Assembly (NCBI RefSeq): GCF_013373865.1
Contig: NC_050467.1
Span: 6,967,237-7,031,236 of the forward strand
DNA from: Monomorium pharaonis
Taxonomy: Eukaryota > Arthropoda > Insecta > Hymenoptera > Formicidae
Direction of reading: 5' to 3'
Length of the DNA: 64,000 bases
Under the pieces are notes generated by a model. That model was not told the origin of the DNA. It did no database searches and saw only the letters and a program-made list of their open reading frames with translations. Positions 1 to 12,198 of the stretch are shown here, one piece after another (the first letter of the stretch is position 1; each line of letters begins with the position of its first letter). A program made the position numbers and the translations under genes.

Positions 1-2809
1 TCGCTTCGCGGCACGCCGCGAATTCAAGTTACACGGAAGTTACGACTGGTATAACGAAGCCGGAGGATCGTTATAACGCTTGCGCTCGCGGAATCATGTC
101 TCTAAATTGCGCCAGCGCATTGCGCAACGGTTTGCCGCATTATTCGGCTTTAGATGCGATTCAACTTTCCCTCCTTCCCCCCCCCCCTCCTCCCAGCCCC
201 TCCTTCCTTCGTCGCCTCTTTAACGCTGAAAATGCCAAATGCGGCGAGTAATCGAATTATTATAAACTGATATGAATCGGCTAATAAGAGACTACGTGGC
301 GTTTGATAAAATCGTTCCGTTGAATCCAATTTCTTTTTCTCGCGTACTGTCCGGAGTTCTCAGAAACTGCCTTCAAAGGGACTTACCAGCTGTTGAGTTA
401 AAATCGTATCGCCGGAACGATCTCGCTCTCGTGCGTGCCTCGTAACTTTTTAGGAAAAATTACTTCCCTGAAAGACACGCGTGCTACGCCGTACGCGAAA
501 TACCGCGGGAGCAACGACGTGGCTGCCCGGATTACGGGTCACTCGGTATATGGGTCGACACCCGGCTGCAGTTTGGTAGGCTTCCAGAACGTCGTCTAGA
601 CAACGTCCCGGGAAGTCACGGCGGAAAAGCACGGGCTTTTCCCCGGAGGGGACAGAGAATATTTTATTTTTGAAAATTCGCTTGATTTCGTATTCACTTG
701 GTGATTGTTTATTCAAAAATCCTTCTTGATTCTTTAAAAATCTGCCGTATGTAATATTACTCGTTAAAACACTTCAAAATTTATTTAAGAATAAATACAC
801 ATTTTTTGAACATATGTACTAATTCTTTTTAATACGTTTTTAATACGAAGTTGCCCTTTGCTCGAATGTATTTGTCGAAGCTTCGTAGCTTCAAAATTTG
901 AATGTCGTATGTTTCGAAGCAAATCACCAGTCCTATATATCTGCTCAGAAATAATTCTATATCTTTTAGTAAGTGACAATGAAATGTCGCGTCATAAGTC
1001 AATCACTTTTTTACAGCTCGGCAGTGGTATTGAAAGAAGGGTGCTATTCCTTTAGGAATATAGAAAAGCCTGTTATGACGCGAGGGTGGCGTCAGCAAAA
1101 GACGGAATAAATATATTTTAAAGTACTTTTGTCAAGTAAATTTTTATAATAACCAATAGTTGTATATAAAATAACAGAATTCATTATCCGTAAAATTTCG
1201 AGATTTTTAAAAGAAATTTATTTTTTATCCCTGAAAATCATGTATTTTTATAGGATTTTATAGAATTTGGATATTCAAGGAAATTTTGGAGAAACTCTAC
1301 TTTGAATTTTAAATTCTATCTCTCTTTTTTTAATAAAAATGTTTTAATTATTTTCGTCTTGATACATAAAATCGATTAGCAATGAATATGGCATTCACGC
1401 ACACTTTCTCTCTTGTAGCATGCTTGTGAATTTCAAAGCTGCATTAAAAAATTCTTTAATCTTGCCTAAAAATTTTTGTATAAAGCTCTCGTAAAATTCG
1501 GGAATTCTCAGGAAATGGTTTTACTGAAAATTTGAGCGAGCACTCGAAATGTTAGAAATTACAAGCTTTCCGGTTTTTAGAAATTGTCTTGGGACCTCAG
1601 AGAAATCTGGAGATTGCACAAGAGGGTTGAATGGTTCTCTCTCGATGTCACCTGTAGACGGCTCTTGGGGTTGTAACCCATGCGCAGACGCGATATCGAT
1701 TTCTCGTGCGAGTGTCATGTGCGCGTGAGTAAAGGAGAACCGACTAGCTCATAATCCCGCATCTACGATTATTTCCTGAGGTATCCTGGCACATTATCGC
1801 ACTATTCACAGCTTCCGCATGGGGTACGTGGATGTCGCGGGAAAGACGTTAAATTCCCAACTGCGATAATTACAAGCAAACTTCGCTGATCGTTGAAACA
1901 AAGCGGTCAAATATTTAGAACCTTTGAGTGTTTATAGAATAAATTAAGTTCTGAATTTTTGCAGACTGAATCGAAATTACATTTTTACAGAAGACAGAAC
2001 GATATATAAATTTATTTTCTCATGAACTCACAGAAGGAATAAATATAATTGAGTTTACATAGATCTTTTTTTTATTAGAGTAAATTTAAAAACAATACTT
2101 ATAAATAAAACTTGTTTTATAACTCTGACAAAATATTGCGAGTTTTTAAAGCATATCTCTTTGAAGAATTGCCTTCGTTTCTAGAAAGATTTTCCCTAAG
2201 CTCTTTTCGTTCAGAGAAATCGTGACTCAAACGTTCGCTCGTTAGCGTTTAATACGTCAGTGACCGGCAATCCCATATTAAATTATTTCTCACGTCCCTG
2301 AAGAAAAATGCCGACAAATGTTATGTATGCGTATTGTCAGAGAAGACCTACTATATAAGAGATGCGTACGCTAAAGCTGTACAAGTGAAAAAATGTCATG
2401 GTTATTGAACATAATGTAGGACACATGGACAGCCCTTCTCGTTTAACAGAAATAGAAAGCGTGAAGTACAGAGGGAAAACGTTATTGCGATTGTTGCAAA
2501 CTGGAGTAACAACTGGAACAACGCGCAATGTTAATTCGAAACGCGTGGATTTTATTTTTGACAACATTTTTGATATAAATCAAAGTGTTGTACCTCGCCT
2601 GAATAAGACTTACTTAATTTTTAACAGTAGAATTTTTTTAACTATACTTTTAATGGATTTTTTAAAAATAAGTTCATTGGATTTTATTCACGTACCTTAC
2701 ATTAGAGTTTGGTTAGCCATTCTGGAGAACTTTTTTTAAATATTCTTTTTTTATTATTGAATCGACTTTTTAAAATTAAATGTACGTTGTCTAGACATCT
2801 ATATACGCT
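1..2809. other. Noncoding stretch, nothing recognised
   Basis: The sequence starts moderately GC-rich, with a C-rich run near 177-200, and becomes AT-rich. Open frames are short and none has recognisable domains or convincing splice sites. An open frame at 2398-2739 (113 codons) was examined and does not resemble a family I know. I see no repeat with clear termini here. Confidence 0.5.
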
Positions 2810-3030
2810 CTCTAAGTTGCGATCTGTGTATTATCACTGATTTGCAGTGGTATACTTATAGCTGTGATATTAAATATTCACTGTCTTTTACTAATTTTTA
2901 TTGCAGAATTAGTGTATAATTATTAAAAGATCAGTGTATTTATTTTACTGATTGATAAGTTATAAGTACACCACTGAAAATCCGTGTATTTTCGCTGATT
3001 GCACTGATTCTTACTGACTGTAATTTAGAG
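2810..3030. mobile_element. Palindromic MITE, CTCTAA family, copy 1
   Basis: This is an AT-rich element of about 220 bp that starts CTCTAA and ends TTAGAG. Its two halves are imperfect inverted copies: ATCACTGATTTGCAGTGGTA on the left, and CACTGATT repeats with CACCACTGAAAATC on the right. The same arrangement recurs at 8636-8863 and 20428-20636, which makes this a dispersed family. There is no open frame, so the element is non-autonomous. The superfamily is not evident, because no consistent target duplication can be read from the three copies. Confidence 0.7.
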
Positions 3031-3734
3031 GGCGCCTTACATATTTAAAATTACAATATATAAGAAGTGGTTACATTAACGATGATACAATTTCGCATTC
3101 TCAAATCGCATAATAAGCTCTTTCATCTCAACGGCAGAATTTTTTTCTTTTTTGCAAACGCGCTCGTGATTGTGTAATGACTGCGTTTGCGACGCAGGTG
3201 CGGGTGATTTGGATTTATGTTTCCTTCCTGAGCTAATATCCGGACGACTTTGTTCGCGCACGATAGGCGTACATACATACGTGCCGCACCTGAGTTGCCG
3301 GGAGCAGGGTTGGGCTTGGGGTTTTGAGGAACGGCGTGACAATGAAACCCGATCTGATAGTCTCGATTGGCAGCTTCACGGGCCATCGAGTCCGCGACAA
3401 TGTCCGGTGACGGCAGGGACGGAAGAGGGGGACGAAGGGCCTGGGGCGTGAGTGTTGTTTCGTTAACCGCTTGAAATTCAACACGGCCTGCCCATCCTGT
3501 ATGTTGTGCGAATATATTCTGCTTCTTTCTCTTCCCTTCGGTTTTTTTTTACCAGCCAGATATTTAGTCGATTGATTTAAATCACGTGTCAATTTGGACT
3601 GTCATACATAAACAGTTTTTCATCTTGAGATATTAGGAGAGCTTGTAATTCCTTGGGAGGAATTACAGGAGAGCTGTAAAGAAAGGAGAGCTTGTAAGAA
3701 TTGTAATTTGAAATTGAGAAATTGTACACGTCTA
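3031..3734. other. Noncoding stretch with a GC-richer patch
   Basis: A GC-richer patch at about 3180-3460 has overlapping open frames on both strands, none with recognisable domains. A short repeat of the phrase GGAGAGCTTGTAA occurs near 3638 and 3685. Nothing else stands out. Confidence 0.4.
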
Positions 3735-3976
3735 CACGGATAGAAGTTCTTTTTTTTTTTTTAATATACTTTCAAAATTAGTAAGACAGTAAGACAACGT
3801 AGTATTATATTTTGAAGAATTGTATTATAATTTTAATGAAATTTAATCAAGCTGCTTTATATTTTATTGTAGTGGATATTGATAAATCAAAGGAAATCAC
3901 ATAAAATTCTTCAAAATATCATGTCGTCCCACGACTACCACGATTTTGAGGATAAGTATCAAGGGAAAATTTTATG
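3735..3976. mobile_element. Diverged CACGGAG-family MITE (TA target)
   Basis: The element starts CACGGATAG after a TA and ends just before a TA at 3977-3978. The halves are imperfect inverted copies. The left has a TTTTGAAGAATTGTATTATA stretch; the right has AAATTCTTCAAAATATCATG followed by TCGTCCCACGAC. The same arms occur, better preserved, at 11481-11693 and at both ends of 45805-47593. TA duplication is the rule for Tc1/mariner-type elements, but no transposase is present. Confidence 0.6.
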
Positions 3977-4553
3977 TACAAAGTTTGAGCTTATAAACAA
4001 TCTCATATATTTTTCTATTTTAATAACGGGAATCAAATAAATTTTATTCTGTCGCATTTTACGAGTTATATATCTGAGGATCACAAGAGTTGGATATAAA
4101 TCATGAAATTCAAATATGTAAGGAGCAGCACGTAAAGAATGATCGCTTTTTAAAAATGGATATAGGTCAAAATGATCTCAAATAGAACTGCAAGATTAAT
4201 GGTGGATTAAGTGATACGGATTTAGAAGGATGAATTTTGCTTCGGGAAAATATGTTTTCTATGATGCTACAAAACCTATTTTCCGGAACGTAATACCACC
4301 TTGATTTTATTCAGTCGAAGAGTTTCTCTCTTTCTCTTTCTCTCTCCTCTCCCCGACTCTTCCGGTCTTATTTCATTTTCCGCTGTCTCTATTTTCAATG
4401 AGCACCGGAGATTTAAAGACTTATGGCGAGGAGGTTTACCTAAGCCGCTGTCGGCATTTATCGCACGATATTTCTGTCGGGCATCGGCTTTTTGGATCGC
4501 AAAAAAGACACGCTGACTAACCTGTCAGTACGTACGATTCGCGCTTGCGAAGG

Positions 4554-4745
4554 ATGCGTCTGATGGAAATATCGCGCGATGACTGTCGAGTGCAGAAGCT
4601 GCGCAACGGAGGAATTCGAAGGGGCATGCTTTCGGAAAGTGACGAAGAAAACGAAAGTGAGGGAGGAAATTCGTCCGAGTTGTCACCTCGCCAGCGGGAA
4701 AGTTATAATGACAGGAAAAGCGCTTTTTCAATGCACGATTCATGA
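4554..4745 (+). CDS. Unrecognised small open frame, hydrophilic
   Basis: A 63-codon frame runs from an ATG at 4554 to TGA. The product is hydrophilic, with an acidic serine-rich stretch (SESDEENESEGG) followed by SSELSPRQRESYNDRK. This is not typical of chance translation in AT-rich DNA. However, the antisense frame is also open, and I recognise no family. It could be a small gene, one exon, or chance in a GC-richer island. No clear splice donor was found at its 3' side. The downstream AT-rich sequence enters a MITE at 4784. Confidence 0.2.
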   Translation: MRLMEISRDDCRVQKLRNGGIRRGMLSESDEENESEGGNSSELSPRQRESYNDRKSAFSMHDS

Positions 4746-4783
4746 AAATTATTTACAAAATTTTACACGTAGTATTTTTTATA

Positions 4784-5061
4784 CACGGAGAAAATTTACT
4801 CTTAAAATTATGATAATCGTGAGACGACATGGATATTATAAATTTTACCGCATAATTTTAGTAAAATTTATAATCAAACTATTTTATATTATATTATATA
4901 TTGGCTATATCATAAACGTACATATGAACATAATATTTGCTAAAAATTTAGTTTTTACTAAGTTTTATTAATTTTTACTAAAATTTTAGTAAAAGCCTTT
5001 GACATCCATTTTTTTTTCACGTTGTGATTTTAATTTTCCCCCAAAATTTTCATTATATATG
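4784..5061. mobile_element. Diverged CACGGAG-family MITE
   Basis: The left end is TA-CACGGAGAAAATTTACTC, followed by a block shared with the element at 45805 (a TTATGATAAT stretch, then CAACATGG-like sequence, then AATTTTAGTAAAATTTAT). The right end is less certain. Sequence around 5020-5063 resembles the inverted terminus and is followed by TA. The centre contains the TTTTAGTAAAA palindrome also seen at 11570-11620. Confidence 0.45.
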
Positions 5062-5484
5062 TATCTGTATTAAGGCAAAGAATTAGTCGGAAAAAAGTTG
5101 ATAATTCTATACAATCCTCTTCTTAGAACGACGCAAGATAAACTCAAGATCATCCATCATCCACTGACATGTTCTAATTCTGGCTACTGACCTAACTCAC
5201 TGACGACGTATTTGCGCGCATGCAAATTATAGTCGTTTTACGAGAGAATTTGAATTTTTTGGCATTGCTTATCAACGGCTAAGTATAATGTGAAAGGACT
5301 GAAGCGACAACATTTCACTGATGGTTGCAACGTATCAAATCCTCATTGTTGTAATATAAATTAATACTATCGACATTTTTTGAGTGTTAATAAGTGCTGA
5401 AATCCAAGAAAGTAAACATTTTTTTGTCCTTTGAAGATTGTGGTCGATACTCACATATATTTACACATACGTTGATTTGTTTTT

Positions 5485-5880
5485 GTTACCTGTGTGTCAA
5501 AAGTGGGTCTCTTTGGTGTCACTTTTTTGCGGGTAAAGCTGTCGATTTCAGCACTTTAACATTATTGCACAGTTCTTATCTTCTAATAGATGGCGTGAAT
5601 CGTAGCGAAAAACATTCCAGCACGACTCTTTTTCAGTACGTTTGATCATTTCAGCACTTGTCTGCGCGTCATCTCGCATATGATAACTTTCGTAGAATTG
5701 ACCAACGCTTTCGCGAACCTAATCTTTTCTGATCTGTTAATTTGCGAGAACCCAAGACACTCAAAGGACCACACATTGACGCACAGGAATAACAGAAAAT
5801 ACGATATGCAAAACGGGCGTAACGGACTTTTGCACTCGTATATAAAAAAATCTACATCTTTGTTACATGTAACGTGCTGT
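5485..5880 (+). repeat. Dispersed ~450-bp repeat, copy 1
   Basis: This segment is similar along its length to 17757-18235 (same strand) and to the reverse complement of 47037-47490. Shared landmarks in order are TTTTTGTTAC, a GTCACTTTTTTG stretch, GTCGATT, CAGCACGAC or TGCACGACG, CGTCATCTCG, GATAACTTTCGTAGAATT, CGAACCTAATCTT, CTGTTAATTTG, GACACTCAAAG and a terminal TTGTTACA. Open frames in the copies do not share a reading frame, so this is repeat homology rather than a conserved protein. The superfamily is unknown. Confidence 0.6.
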
Positions 5881-5903
5881 TATTATCTGGTATTAGTTTA
5901 CTA

Positions 5904-6061
5904 CCCAGCAAACACAAAGTTACATGTAACGTGCTTGTTAGTTGTAATTTCCCACTCAATAATATAATTGCAATATAACACACGTGTTATATTACAGTTA
6001 CATTGCTGAGTGGAAAATTACAACTAACAGGTACGTTACATGTAACTTGGTGTTTGGTGGG
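5904..6061. mobile_element. 158-bp near-perfect palindromic MITE, copy 1
   Basis: The element starts CCCAGCAAACACAAAG and ends CTTGGTGTTTGGTGGG, and almost all of it pairs with itself. Internal landmarks are GTTACATGTAACGTGC, TTAGTTGTAATTTCCCACTC and a central ACACGTGT palindrome. It is flanked by TA on both sides (5902-5903 and 6062-6063). A second copy of exactly the same length lies at 31803-31960. It has no coding capacity. Confidence 0.8.
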
Positions 6062-6063
6062 TA

Positions 6064-7773
6064 ATAAATAGTCAAGTTTATGTTATAATATTTTAAAACT
6101 CAGTGGAAAGTGATTATGTTTTAAATTAATAATGACTAGTATACTGATTCACTAGAACTTGCTCTAGTAACTTTTGCAGTCTCTAGGAAGTACTTATTCT
6201 TATGTTTCGTCACTTTAAACTTTATAAAGTGTATGTTTGTCCGTGACTTTTTCCTCTTAGGCGGTTTACATATTTACAAGATTTCGAAATTTCTCGCTCT
6301 TGCTGTTAGCTATGGATTATCTGACGAATTTGTACAATCGATTTTATGTGATTGAAAACGCTAATTAAATTTTGTGTTGACACATAATGAAACAATGTCG
6401 ATATTGACGATAGATTGGGCAAATTTAATTTGTAGTTTTTATATTTTTTATATTTTCTATTTATTTTATTTTCAAATAAGTTTTTACATGAACATATTAA
6501 CTAATTAATTCTTAAGTTTATCTAAAATGAAAATTAAAAATATTTTTTTTTTAGTCAATGTTTTTTTAAGAATTTTGTGAAATTTTGAAAAAGTTCCGCT
6601 AAAGTACGAATTATACGAACAAACTTGGATTACTGATGTGTGCAGCATGATTTTCTTTACTTCCGCATTGACACAATTTTTTCTATGATTAATTATTCGT
6701 ATCGTGCTAATTTTCAGCAATTTTTTTTAATCAGAAATTTTCACGGGAGTCATCATCGACCGAGTTCGCTGCCGCGCACGTTACGTTATCGAAGAATATA
6801 GTTAGAACGCTCTGTAACATATACGTGCACATAGCAACATGGAGTTTCGCGAATGTAAATTAAACAGCGTGGAACGTAAAGTGAGCCCGAACATAGTGCG
6901 GATGTACGGAATAAATGATTGGCTGACCTTTGCAAAGCCGAGGTTATATCAGTAACACTCCTTGCGCACGAAACCGGCAATTATAGAAACGACGACGCGT
7001 TGCGGTATCGACCTCCATCTCCGTTTTTCGCCGACTTTACCATACGTAAAAATGACTAGCAAACTATCATTTGGCTAAAAAAAAAAAAGATTTATGTAGA
7101 TTGTTAACCTTAATCCAACGTTTTTTTCCGCAACTTAATCCCTCTAACCAGGATATTTCATGTCCAGTGCATTTTTATCATTGTTAATAGTTTTGAAAAG
7201 ATTTACAAAAATATTTATAATTTTTTTATACCTTTGACTAAAAATCAATGTGAAAGTAATTTAGAAATTATTTTGTTTAAATAGATTTTTATAACAATTA
7301 TTTGTTGACAAGTGCACATTACCACTTGTTTTCTTTAAAAAATTATAACTCACGAACCAATGAATGAAATTTAAAGTTCAAGGACGCAAATTAAACTAAA
7401 TATAGCGCGAATAAGAAAAAAAAAACGAGATAGTAAGTAAATAGAAATACTTAATTTTGCGGCATCAAATTTAGTCATTTTTAGACGGTACAGCAGGAAT
7501 TTCAGATTGCCAGAAATAAATTTCTAAACAACAAAAGATAAATTTGTATTCTCACAATTTTTTTTGAGAAAAAAACTTGAAAAGCTCGAAAAAAGACTCC
7601 TTTCTCTGCCGCCCTTTGTGCCATTATGTACCTTTGTGCAATGTCAAATTTTTTTTTAATGACAAAAAAGTTTTAAATATTTAAAATATTTAAAATACGT
7701 TAAAATTATGCAGAAAAATACATTTTTATAAAAACAATTTTCTTCACTTATCTACACACAACACTAACGTAGA
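6064..7773. other. AT-rich noncoding stretch
   Basis: Only short open frames are present, and no domain, RNA gene or strong repeat was recognised. A small GC-richer patch lies at 6740-7030. Homopolymer A and T runs are frequent. Confidence 0.5.
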
Positions 7774-7984
7774 CCTTTAACCAGGGTCTTTTAGTTTCGC
7801 ACACGGTTACGCTTCAGTGCTGTGCCGTTTTAAGACTAAATGAGCTAGAGGTCTGGAATTTTTACCTCAAGTTTCTTACCACAAAACCTTTTTTAGGGGT
7901 GGGAAGGATTACCTCATGACCGCAGGTTTTTCGGAACTAACGATTGCTAGAAATGGGGAGGACATGAATGACCCTGGTTAAAGG
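7774..7984. mobile_element. Possible MITE with 15-bp inverted termini
   Basis: CCTTTAACCAGGGTC at 7774-7788 is matched by its exact inverted copy at 7970-7984, enclosing 211 bp that is GC-richer than its surroundings. I cannot read a convincing target duplication, so the call rests on the inverted termini and the compositional step alone. No second copy was found in the window. Confidence 0.45.
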
Positions 7985-8635
7985 AATTAGGTTAATTACA
8001 TAGGCACAAAATGTATTTAAAAGAAAGAATATACTTGAAAATGACAAAAATTTTAATTTAAAAGTTTTATTTAAACAAAAAACGTAGATTTTATTTTTTT
8101 CTTTTTCACATTTTAAGAGATGTATGAATAAATTTTCGCTATGTTTAAATGTCTAAAAGAGGAATACTTGTACATTTCTCTTGTTTAAATGGAAATGATT
8201 GATCAAAAGAATAGAAAATTGTTTTCTAAATTATTATTTGATTTGTTACCTGGATATGTAACTTTTTTTTTAATACAGAAATTTGAAAAGTGAACATTTT
8301 TACCATTGAAGTTAAGGAAGAAATTTTTTATCTTTTATGTATTTTATCTAACAAAAAATACATAATTACAGAAAATTATCACAAGAAACATAAATTTTAT
8401 GATATTAAATAGCAAAAGCTTCGAAGCAATCTCAACAAAATCTTTTTTTTGTCTTTTTCGCGAAAATATTGAACTTTTAGTTTTAATTTTTTTTCAGAAA
8501 TGAATAAACTATGATCTGATTATTTAACATTTTAAAAGACTGATTATAATTTTATAAAAATTTGCGAATTTAATTAACTTACAAGGAAACTGCTTTTTTA
8601 AAATACAATTATAATTTAGAAAGAGTTTATTTATT

Positions 8636-8863
8636 CTCTAAATTCTAATTCAGTGTATTATCACTGATTTGCAGTGGTATACCTATAGCTATGATAATTA
8701 ATTAGTGAGTATTCACTGTTTTTTATATCTTCTTTTTAGAATTAATGTATAATCATTGAAAAATCACAGAAAGTATTTATTTCACTGATTGATAAGGTAT
8801 AGTATTGAAAATTAGTGTATTTTTACTGACTTCACTGATTTTTCACTAATTGTAATTTTAGAG
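8636..8863. mobile_element. Palindromic MITE, CTCTAA family, copy 2
   Basis: This is the second copy of the family at 2810-3030 and 20428-20636. It starts CTCTAAATTCTAATTCAGTG and ends AATTGTAATTTTAGAG. It shares the ATCACTGATTTGCAGTGGTA block and the run of CACTGATT motifs in the right half. The outermost bases extend the palindrome to TATTCTCTAAA / TTTTAGAGAATA, so the exact ends are uncertain by a few bases. Confidence 0.7.
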
Positions 8864-9234
8864 AATAGAAAGAGAAGTTTATATATAACACAGACCTAAA
8901 AGACTAATTATTACGTGAAAACGCAACTCTAAAACCACATAGTTACGCCGTCTGTGCGTTCAGGAAATTGTCTTGGTACGCTGACCCAATGCGGTATACG
9001 CCGTTGGATCGAAATAACTCTCCGAACAGCTTCCTAGAACCACCGAAATTCTATTCGCTAAGCCACGCGTCTGTGCTGTCTCCATTAACGCGGCTAAAAC
9101 AGATAAAACCGGAAGCGAAGCTCGCGAGTCTCTTGCCGTCACATCGTCTGAGAACCGCCAAAGAATTAAAGCTCTTGTCACTCATCACCCTCTCTCAGAT
9201 TGTGTGACATTAGACGCGAGAAGATATAATAGAT
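8864..9234. other. GC-richer patch, possible exon not supported
   Basis: Between about 8950 and 9207 the composition becomes balanced and a plus-strand frame is open for about 79 codons without an ATG near its start. A CAG preceded by TCTGTGCGTT at 8960-8963 could be a splice acceptor, but no donor was found at the other end. I leave it unassigned. Confidence 0.3.
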
Positions 9235-9472
9235 AATAAAAATTCTTGCAAAATATATTAGAAATATTTTTCAATAAAATGATGTTTGTGTAATGGGTAA
9301 AATAGATTTAGAAAATACTCCAAATAAATGTTAGTTAATTATAAGAAAATAAAATAAGAAATATATATATATATTTTTTTTATGAATCGGTTTTATCGAC
9401 TGTAAATGTTGTTTTATTGAAATCTATTCTAAATAACATTCCATTTTTATAAATTTTGCAAGAATTTTTATT
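9235..9472. mobile_element. Possible MITE with 20-bp inverted termini
   Basis: AATAAAAATTCTTGCAAAAT at 9235 is matched by its inverted copy ending at 9472. The 238 bp between them is AT-rich and non-coding, with an (AT)n run near 9360-9374. No target duplication is clear. AT-rich composition raises the chance of fortuitous pairing, but a 20-bp match containing CTTGC is unlikely by accident. Confidence 0.45.
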
Positions 9473-11480
9473 TGTGTATTTTTATGTATATTTTCTCGCC
9501 TTTGATATCAATTTAAAATAATAGTAAATAAACATGAGCCTTAAAGATGTTTGATTCTACAATATTAGTGAAAAATTGTCGAAATTTAAAAACTGCAAGT
9601 TTATTAGGTTTCTTATTTTTTTCTACTTACCAACGAAAAAGTTTTGGTCGCAAATATTACGAATTTTTATAATAGTTATAATGGTTATGTAACAAAAATA
9701 ATCTTATTCTGCTGCAGTTTTAAATAAATAACTTTTAACGAGTAAGTAGATCTAAATAAACTTTTGCATGAATATTTACAGTTAAAGTTATATGAATTAG
9801 TTTTATTAGTATACGTAAAATTTTGAATTAATTATGTTTCACACTACCATTTTCTCATTAAATTTTCAAATCTTATTCTATAAAAGGTGATTTTACATAA
9901 GAATCAAAACAAAAAATTAAGTAATTTTAAATCAGTAAGAGAATAATGTTCAAATTTTACACAGATACTCAAACATAATAATACAATTTATGAATTGAAA
10001 AAATTTTTGGTAATACTTTGAGATGTAACTCATACATCCTTAAGATGAGGCAAGTTGACACAAAAGAAGACGTAAAAGTTTTGTTTTACAAATTATATTT
10101 TGTTATGCGTCAGTTGCAGTAAAAAAAATTGAAAAGAATATTGTAGATATTTTTATCATATTGCAAACAAAAAATTAAAAAAAAAATTGCGTGTTTGCGT
10201 CTTCCATTCAGGCTCGATAGGCAGCGAGGAGGAGTTGCATAACTACTTCTGCTCAATGGCTCCTCAGAGTGAAAAGCGCGCCTTGGCTCGTGAAAGATCG
10301 TGTTCCCGTTCCGTGGCATTTACAGCTAACGATAACTTTATTCGATTATCGTATCGCTGCACTTAACCCGTTCAATTCCGCCAATTGACTCGACACACCC
10401 ACACGCTCATCCCCGCCGCGGGACTCTCGCGGGCAGCGCGGCGGCGGTTGCTGTGCGTCGTCGCGACGCTTTATCCGCATTCCGAATCACCGGGTCACTC
10501 GAAACGCGTCTCTCTCTCTCGGGGGACTAGCCTTTCAGAACTTTGTAAACTGGTACACCGAGAGAACACCAATTCTAAGCAGAAACTTGCAGGATCACAT
10601 AAATCACGTCTCCTGTTTACTTAAAAAGATTGAGAGTTTGTTGTTAATTGTGGGAGTAAAAATTAATTTAATAGCAAAGGGCTTTCTTCTTAATAACAGG
10701 ATAAAAGAAATATATAAATATATTAATAAGAAATTATTGTTATTCCGTTTTATTACTACATTATATTGTTTTTGTAAGAGTTATTCTACAACAACGTAAT
10801 CGTAGTTGTAAGTAGGAAAGGTTGTAAGGCACAGTTGTATGTCCATTTCTATCTATGCTAATTAACTCTAATATCAGTTTAACCTCTTTGTTTTATCTTT
10901 TTTTTTTTATGAATAAAAAAAACCGAGATTAAGGTTAATTTACATTGATAAAAGTGAAGAAAAACAACTGCGCCTTATACTTTTACAATCACTTATGTTT
11001 ATACGCTATTGTAGAATGGCCTTAACTAATATTAAATTTGGTGTGATTATATAGTACAATAATAGCTTAGGTTAAAAAAAATTAAATCTTGTTTTTCCTC
11101 TCTCGAAAAGTATATTTTGACTTGTACTCCGTATATCGAAGATTATAGGTGAGTGTGTTCGTGTAGCCAGCGGCATTAAACGGAAGCAGTCGGCCGTGGG
11201 AAAAAGAGGGTCCCGCGGCTGATTGAAGATCAGCGACGACGTCGTCGCGTACAAGATTAGCGTATTGGGTTACGTACGATTATGCGCATATACACAGGAA
11301 CACCACTACTAATGTAGATATGCGTATAGTAAACATATGTTTCATCATACTTATATTCATGACAAGAATATTTTCACTCTATATACACAAAAATAACTAC
11401 CTTGCTAGATAACAGTCTCTAGTCTTCCTTTCTCTAAAAAAAGCTAAGTATTTAGGAAAACAGACTAGCCTTAGTTCGTA
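9473..11480. other. Mostly AT-rich noncoding stretch with one GC island
   Basis: A GC-richer island lies at 10200-10600, with open frames in several overlapping phases and nothing recognisable. A second, weaker island at 11090-11260 likewise has no domain. The rest is AT-rich with homopolymer runs. Confidence 0.45.
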
Positions 11481-11693
11481 CACGGAGAGAATTTTCTCTT
11501 AAAATTTACCCTCAAAATCTGGTAATTGTGGGATAATGTGTGACCTCAGGAAATTTTATCACACTCTTTAGTAAAATTTAACTATACTTTTAGTAAATTT
11601 TACTAAAAAGTATAGTAAAATTTCTCGAGTTAACACATTATCCTACAATTACAAGATTTTGAGGGTAAATTTTAAAAGAAAATTCTCTCCGTG
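11481..11693. mobile_element. CACGGAG-family palindromic MITE, best copy (TA target)
   Basis: This 213-bp element is flanked by TA at 11479-11480 and 11694-11695. Its arms are nearly perfect inverted copies, CACGGAGAGAATTTTCTCTT at the left and the inverse at the right, followed inward by ACCCTCAAAATCT, a TAATTGTGGGATAATGTG block and a central TTTAGTAAATTTTACTAAA. Related sequences are at 3735, 4784, 45805-47593 and 50867. TA duplication suggests mobilisation by a Tc1/mariner-type transposase, which is an inference. Confidence 0.85.
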
Positions 11694-11752
11694 TACATGT
11701 CTTTTATTTAAGACTTTTGGAAAAACTGCCTTATTCATAGTCGAATCTCTAA

Positions 11753-11890
11753 GGTCCGGTCTACAATAAGTTGTTAGTCGTTGGTCGTAAGAAATCTAGC
11801 CAATCACAGTTGATCTTAGAGAAGAATAAGCGAATATGATTGGTTAAATTTTTTACGACCAACGACTAACGACTTATTGTAGACCGGGCC
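11753..11890. mobile_element. PIF/Harbinger-like MITE, TAA target duplication
   Basis: The 138-bp element begins GGTCCGGTCTACAATAAGTT and ends with the inverted copy, finishing GTAGACCGGGCC. The arms pair for about 37 bp (TTAGTCGTTGGTCGTAA is shared). It is flanked by TAA at 11750-11752 and 11891-11893. A 3-bp TWA duplication with GG...CC termini is typical of PIF/Harbinger non-autonomous elements. No open frame is present. Confidence 0.8.
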
Positions 11891-12198
11891 TAAGATCGCC
11901 TTAAGTACTGTCTTAAGATGTTATCAACCAATTACAAAACTGTATTAGCATTTTAAGACATTGCTTGAGATGGTTTTGAAATAGGATTCGACTATGAATA
12001 CCGACGATAAATTACAAATTATGGTATAGAGTAAGTTGTTTTATACTTGTTTTATACTTGTGAATTTGTAATTTATTTATTTTTTAATTAATCGCTTGAC
12101 TGTCATTGACGCCATATGGCGCCAAAAAAAATTGACCACGACTATCAGTGGCGCCTATAGGTGCACCGCAGAAAAAATAGACTTAATCAATTTCAATT

